Source of the DNA: Cerioporus squamosus
Lineage: Eukaryota; Basidiomycota; Agaricomycetes; Polyporales; Polyporaceae
Length of the DNA: 21,796 bases
Direction: 5' to 3'
Assembly (NCBI GenBank): GCA_022592435.1
Contig: JABYQS010000460.1
Location: 1 to 21,796 of the forward strand
Shown here in pieces: positions 20,846 through 21,796 of this stretch. Made by a program: the position numbers and the translations under genes. Numbering within the stretch: the first letter of the stretch is position 1; every line of letters begins with the position of its first letter. The notes beneath the pieces are model-generated. The model was not told the DNA's origin. It worked only from the letters and a program-made list of their open reading frames with translations, and made no database searches.

Positions 20846-21796
20846 ATGAGCAGCTCCTCGCAAAGCCTCGAGCTGCTTTTTACCTTTCTCTCGAGGTCCT
20901 ACACGACGCTCGAGACTAACTTCTACAAAATCCCCGGCTCTGCTGTTGTCGCGCGCTATGTCAAGTCTTCGCACCAGAACGACCCCGGACGTACTCTCCT
21001 CGAGGTCATCCTCAATCTTTGCCATCCGGACGCTGCTGCAGTCGCGGACGCGCGGTGACCAGTCCGGGAAGCACTTTATCCAGTTTGACGAGAAGGTACG
21101 CGCCCACCTTTCCACCAACCTCCTCCATTCTGCCAGCTGAACGCGTTAACTGAACGGTTACATTCTCTAGGAAATCGACGAGCTCGTGGAGGAATGGACA
21201 CCGGAACCTCTCGCCCAGCCCCTCACGCCTCAGGAGCAGCTGACCTCGCGTCGGTCCCCGTCATCGTCGGTCCCACTGGTCCCAAGCCCAAGCTCGCGTC
21301 GGGCAAGACCGTGATCAACATGGCAAGCTACAACTTCACCGGACTCGCAGGCAATGAGGAGATCAAGGCCTCTGCTGTTGAGACGCTCAGGAAGTATGGT
21401 CTGGGTAGCTGCGGTCCTCCCGGCTTCTACGGTACTCAAGGTGAGCATTCCGCCCTCCCACTGTTTTTGTACGCGCATTGCCCTATCAAGTTGGGGACGT
21501 TGCAAGACGTACTACTAAGTGTATGCGTTTGTGTCGGAACCGCTAGGGGGAACACGGCTGCGCCGCTTCTGGTGCTGACTCAACTGATGACAGACGTCCA
21601 TATCCAACTTGAACAAGACATTGCTGACTTCCTAGGCACGGAGGCCGCCATTCTCTACTCCCAAGCGTTGCGACTATCAGTTCCGTCATTCCGGCATTCT
21701 GCAAACGCGGAGATGTCATAGTGGCGGACAGAGGTGTCAACTTCGCGATTCAGAAGGGCCTCCAGATCTCGCGTTGCACGGTTCGATGGTACGATC
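20846..21796 (+). CDS. LCB1: Serine palmitoyltransferase subunit 1 (partial, three indels)
   Basis: LCB1 pairs with LCB2 in the ER membrane to condense serine and palmitoyl-CoA into 3-ketodihydrosphingosine, the first step of sphingolipid synthesis. LCB1 itself lacks the PLP lysine. Exon 1 (20846-21095) holds the N-terminal membrane part ([19 protein letters not shown], then [12 protein letters not shown] and [11 protein letters not shown]). Exon 2 (21171-21440) has [40 protein letters not shown] and [15 protein letters not shown]. Exon 3 (from 21594) has [20 protein letters not shown], then [20 protein letters not shown], and runs off the window. The Cys of SCGP matches the human SPTLC1 Cys133 position. 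Introns are 75 and 153 nt. Single-base breaks lie at 21014-21015 (extra A), 21239-21241 (missing base) and 21667-21669 (missing base). This gene is usually essential, so the breaks are suspect as sequencing errors unless another copy exists. Confidence 0.92.

Overview
The window looks like nuclear DNA of a filamentous basidiomycete, probably a polypore-type mushroom. The signs are GC-rich coding DNA, many 50-75 nt GT-AG introns with a CTGAC/CTAAC-like branch site, several diverged F-box/LRR proteins, and a Clp1-like gene, a family known from mushroom sexual development. I see no rRNA, tRNA, CRISPR array or intact transposon.

Layout: an F-box/LRR gene (FB1, 463-2304, +); a complete 12-exon CLN3/Btn1 gene (2856-5036, +); a second F-box gene (FB2, 5397-7064, +) with one in-frame TAG; a decayed 3' end of an F-box gene (about 7560-7690, -); an A1 aspartic peptidase gene (7843 to about 9958, -) in which the second catalytic motif reads DSC instead of DSG/DTG; an unresolved stretch; an apparently intact F-box gene (FB3, 12833-11129, -), a paralogue of FB2; another decayed F-box 3' end (14181-13802, -); about 2.2 kb with no gene I can support; a Clp1-like gene (16391-17643, +); a long coiled-coil protein with a hydrophobic segment (20685-18225, -); and, divergently transcribed from a 160 bp intergenic spacer, LCB1, the first subunit of serine palmitoyltransferase (20846 to beyond the window end, +).

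The housekeeping genes (CLN3, LCB1, and probably the coiled-coil gene) sit at the flanks of a fast-changing middle region (about 5.4-14.2 kb) built from F-box paralogues in both orientations, their 3' relics and a peptidase. These genes do not form an operon or an obvious pathway. Several genes are interrupted by single-base gains or losses, often in short C or G runs; undoing each one conceptually gives one continuous family-like protein, so many may be base-calling errors rather than true decay. I found no convincing new biological system. The points most worth following are the altered peptidase motif, the F-box birth-and-death cluster and the indel pattern.
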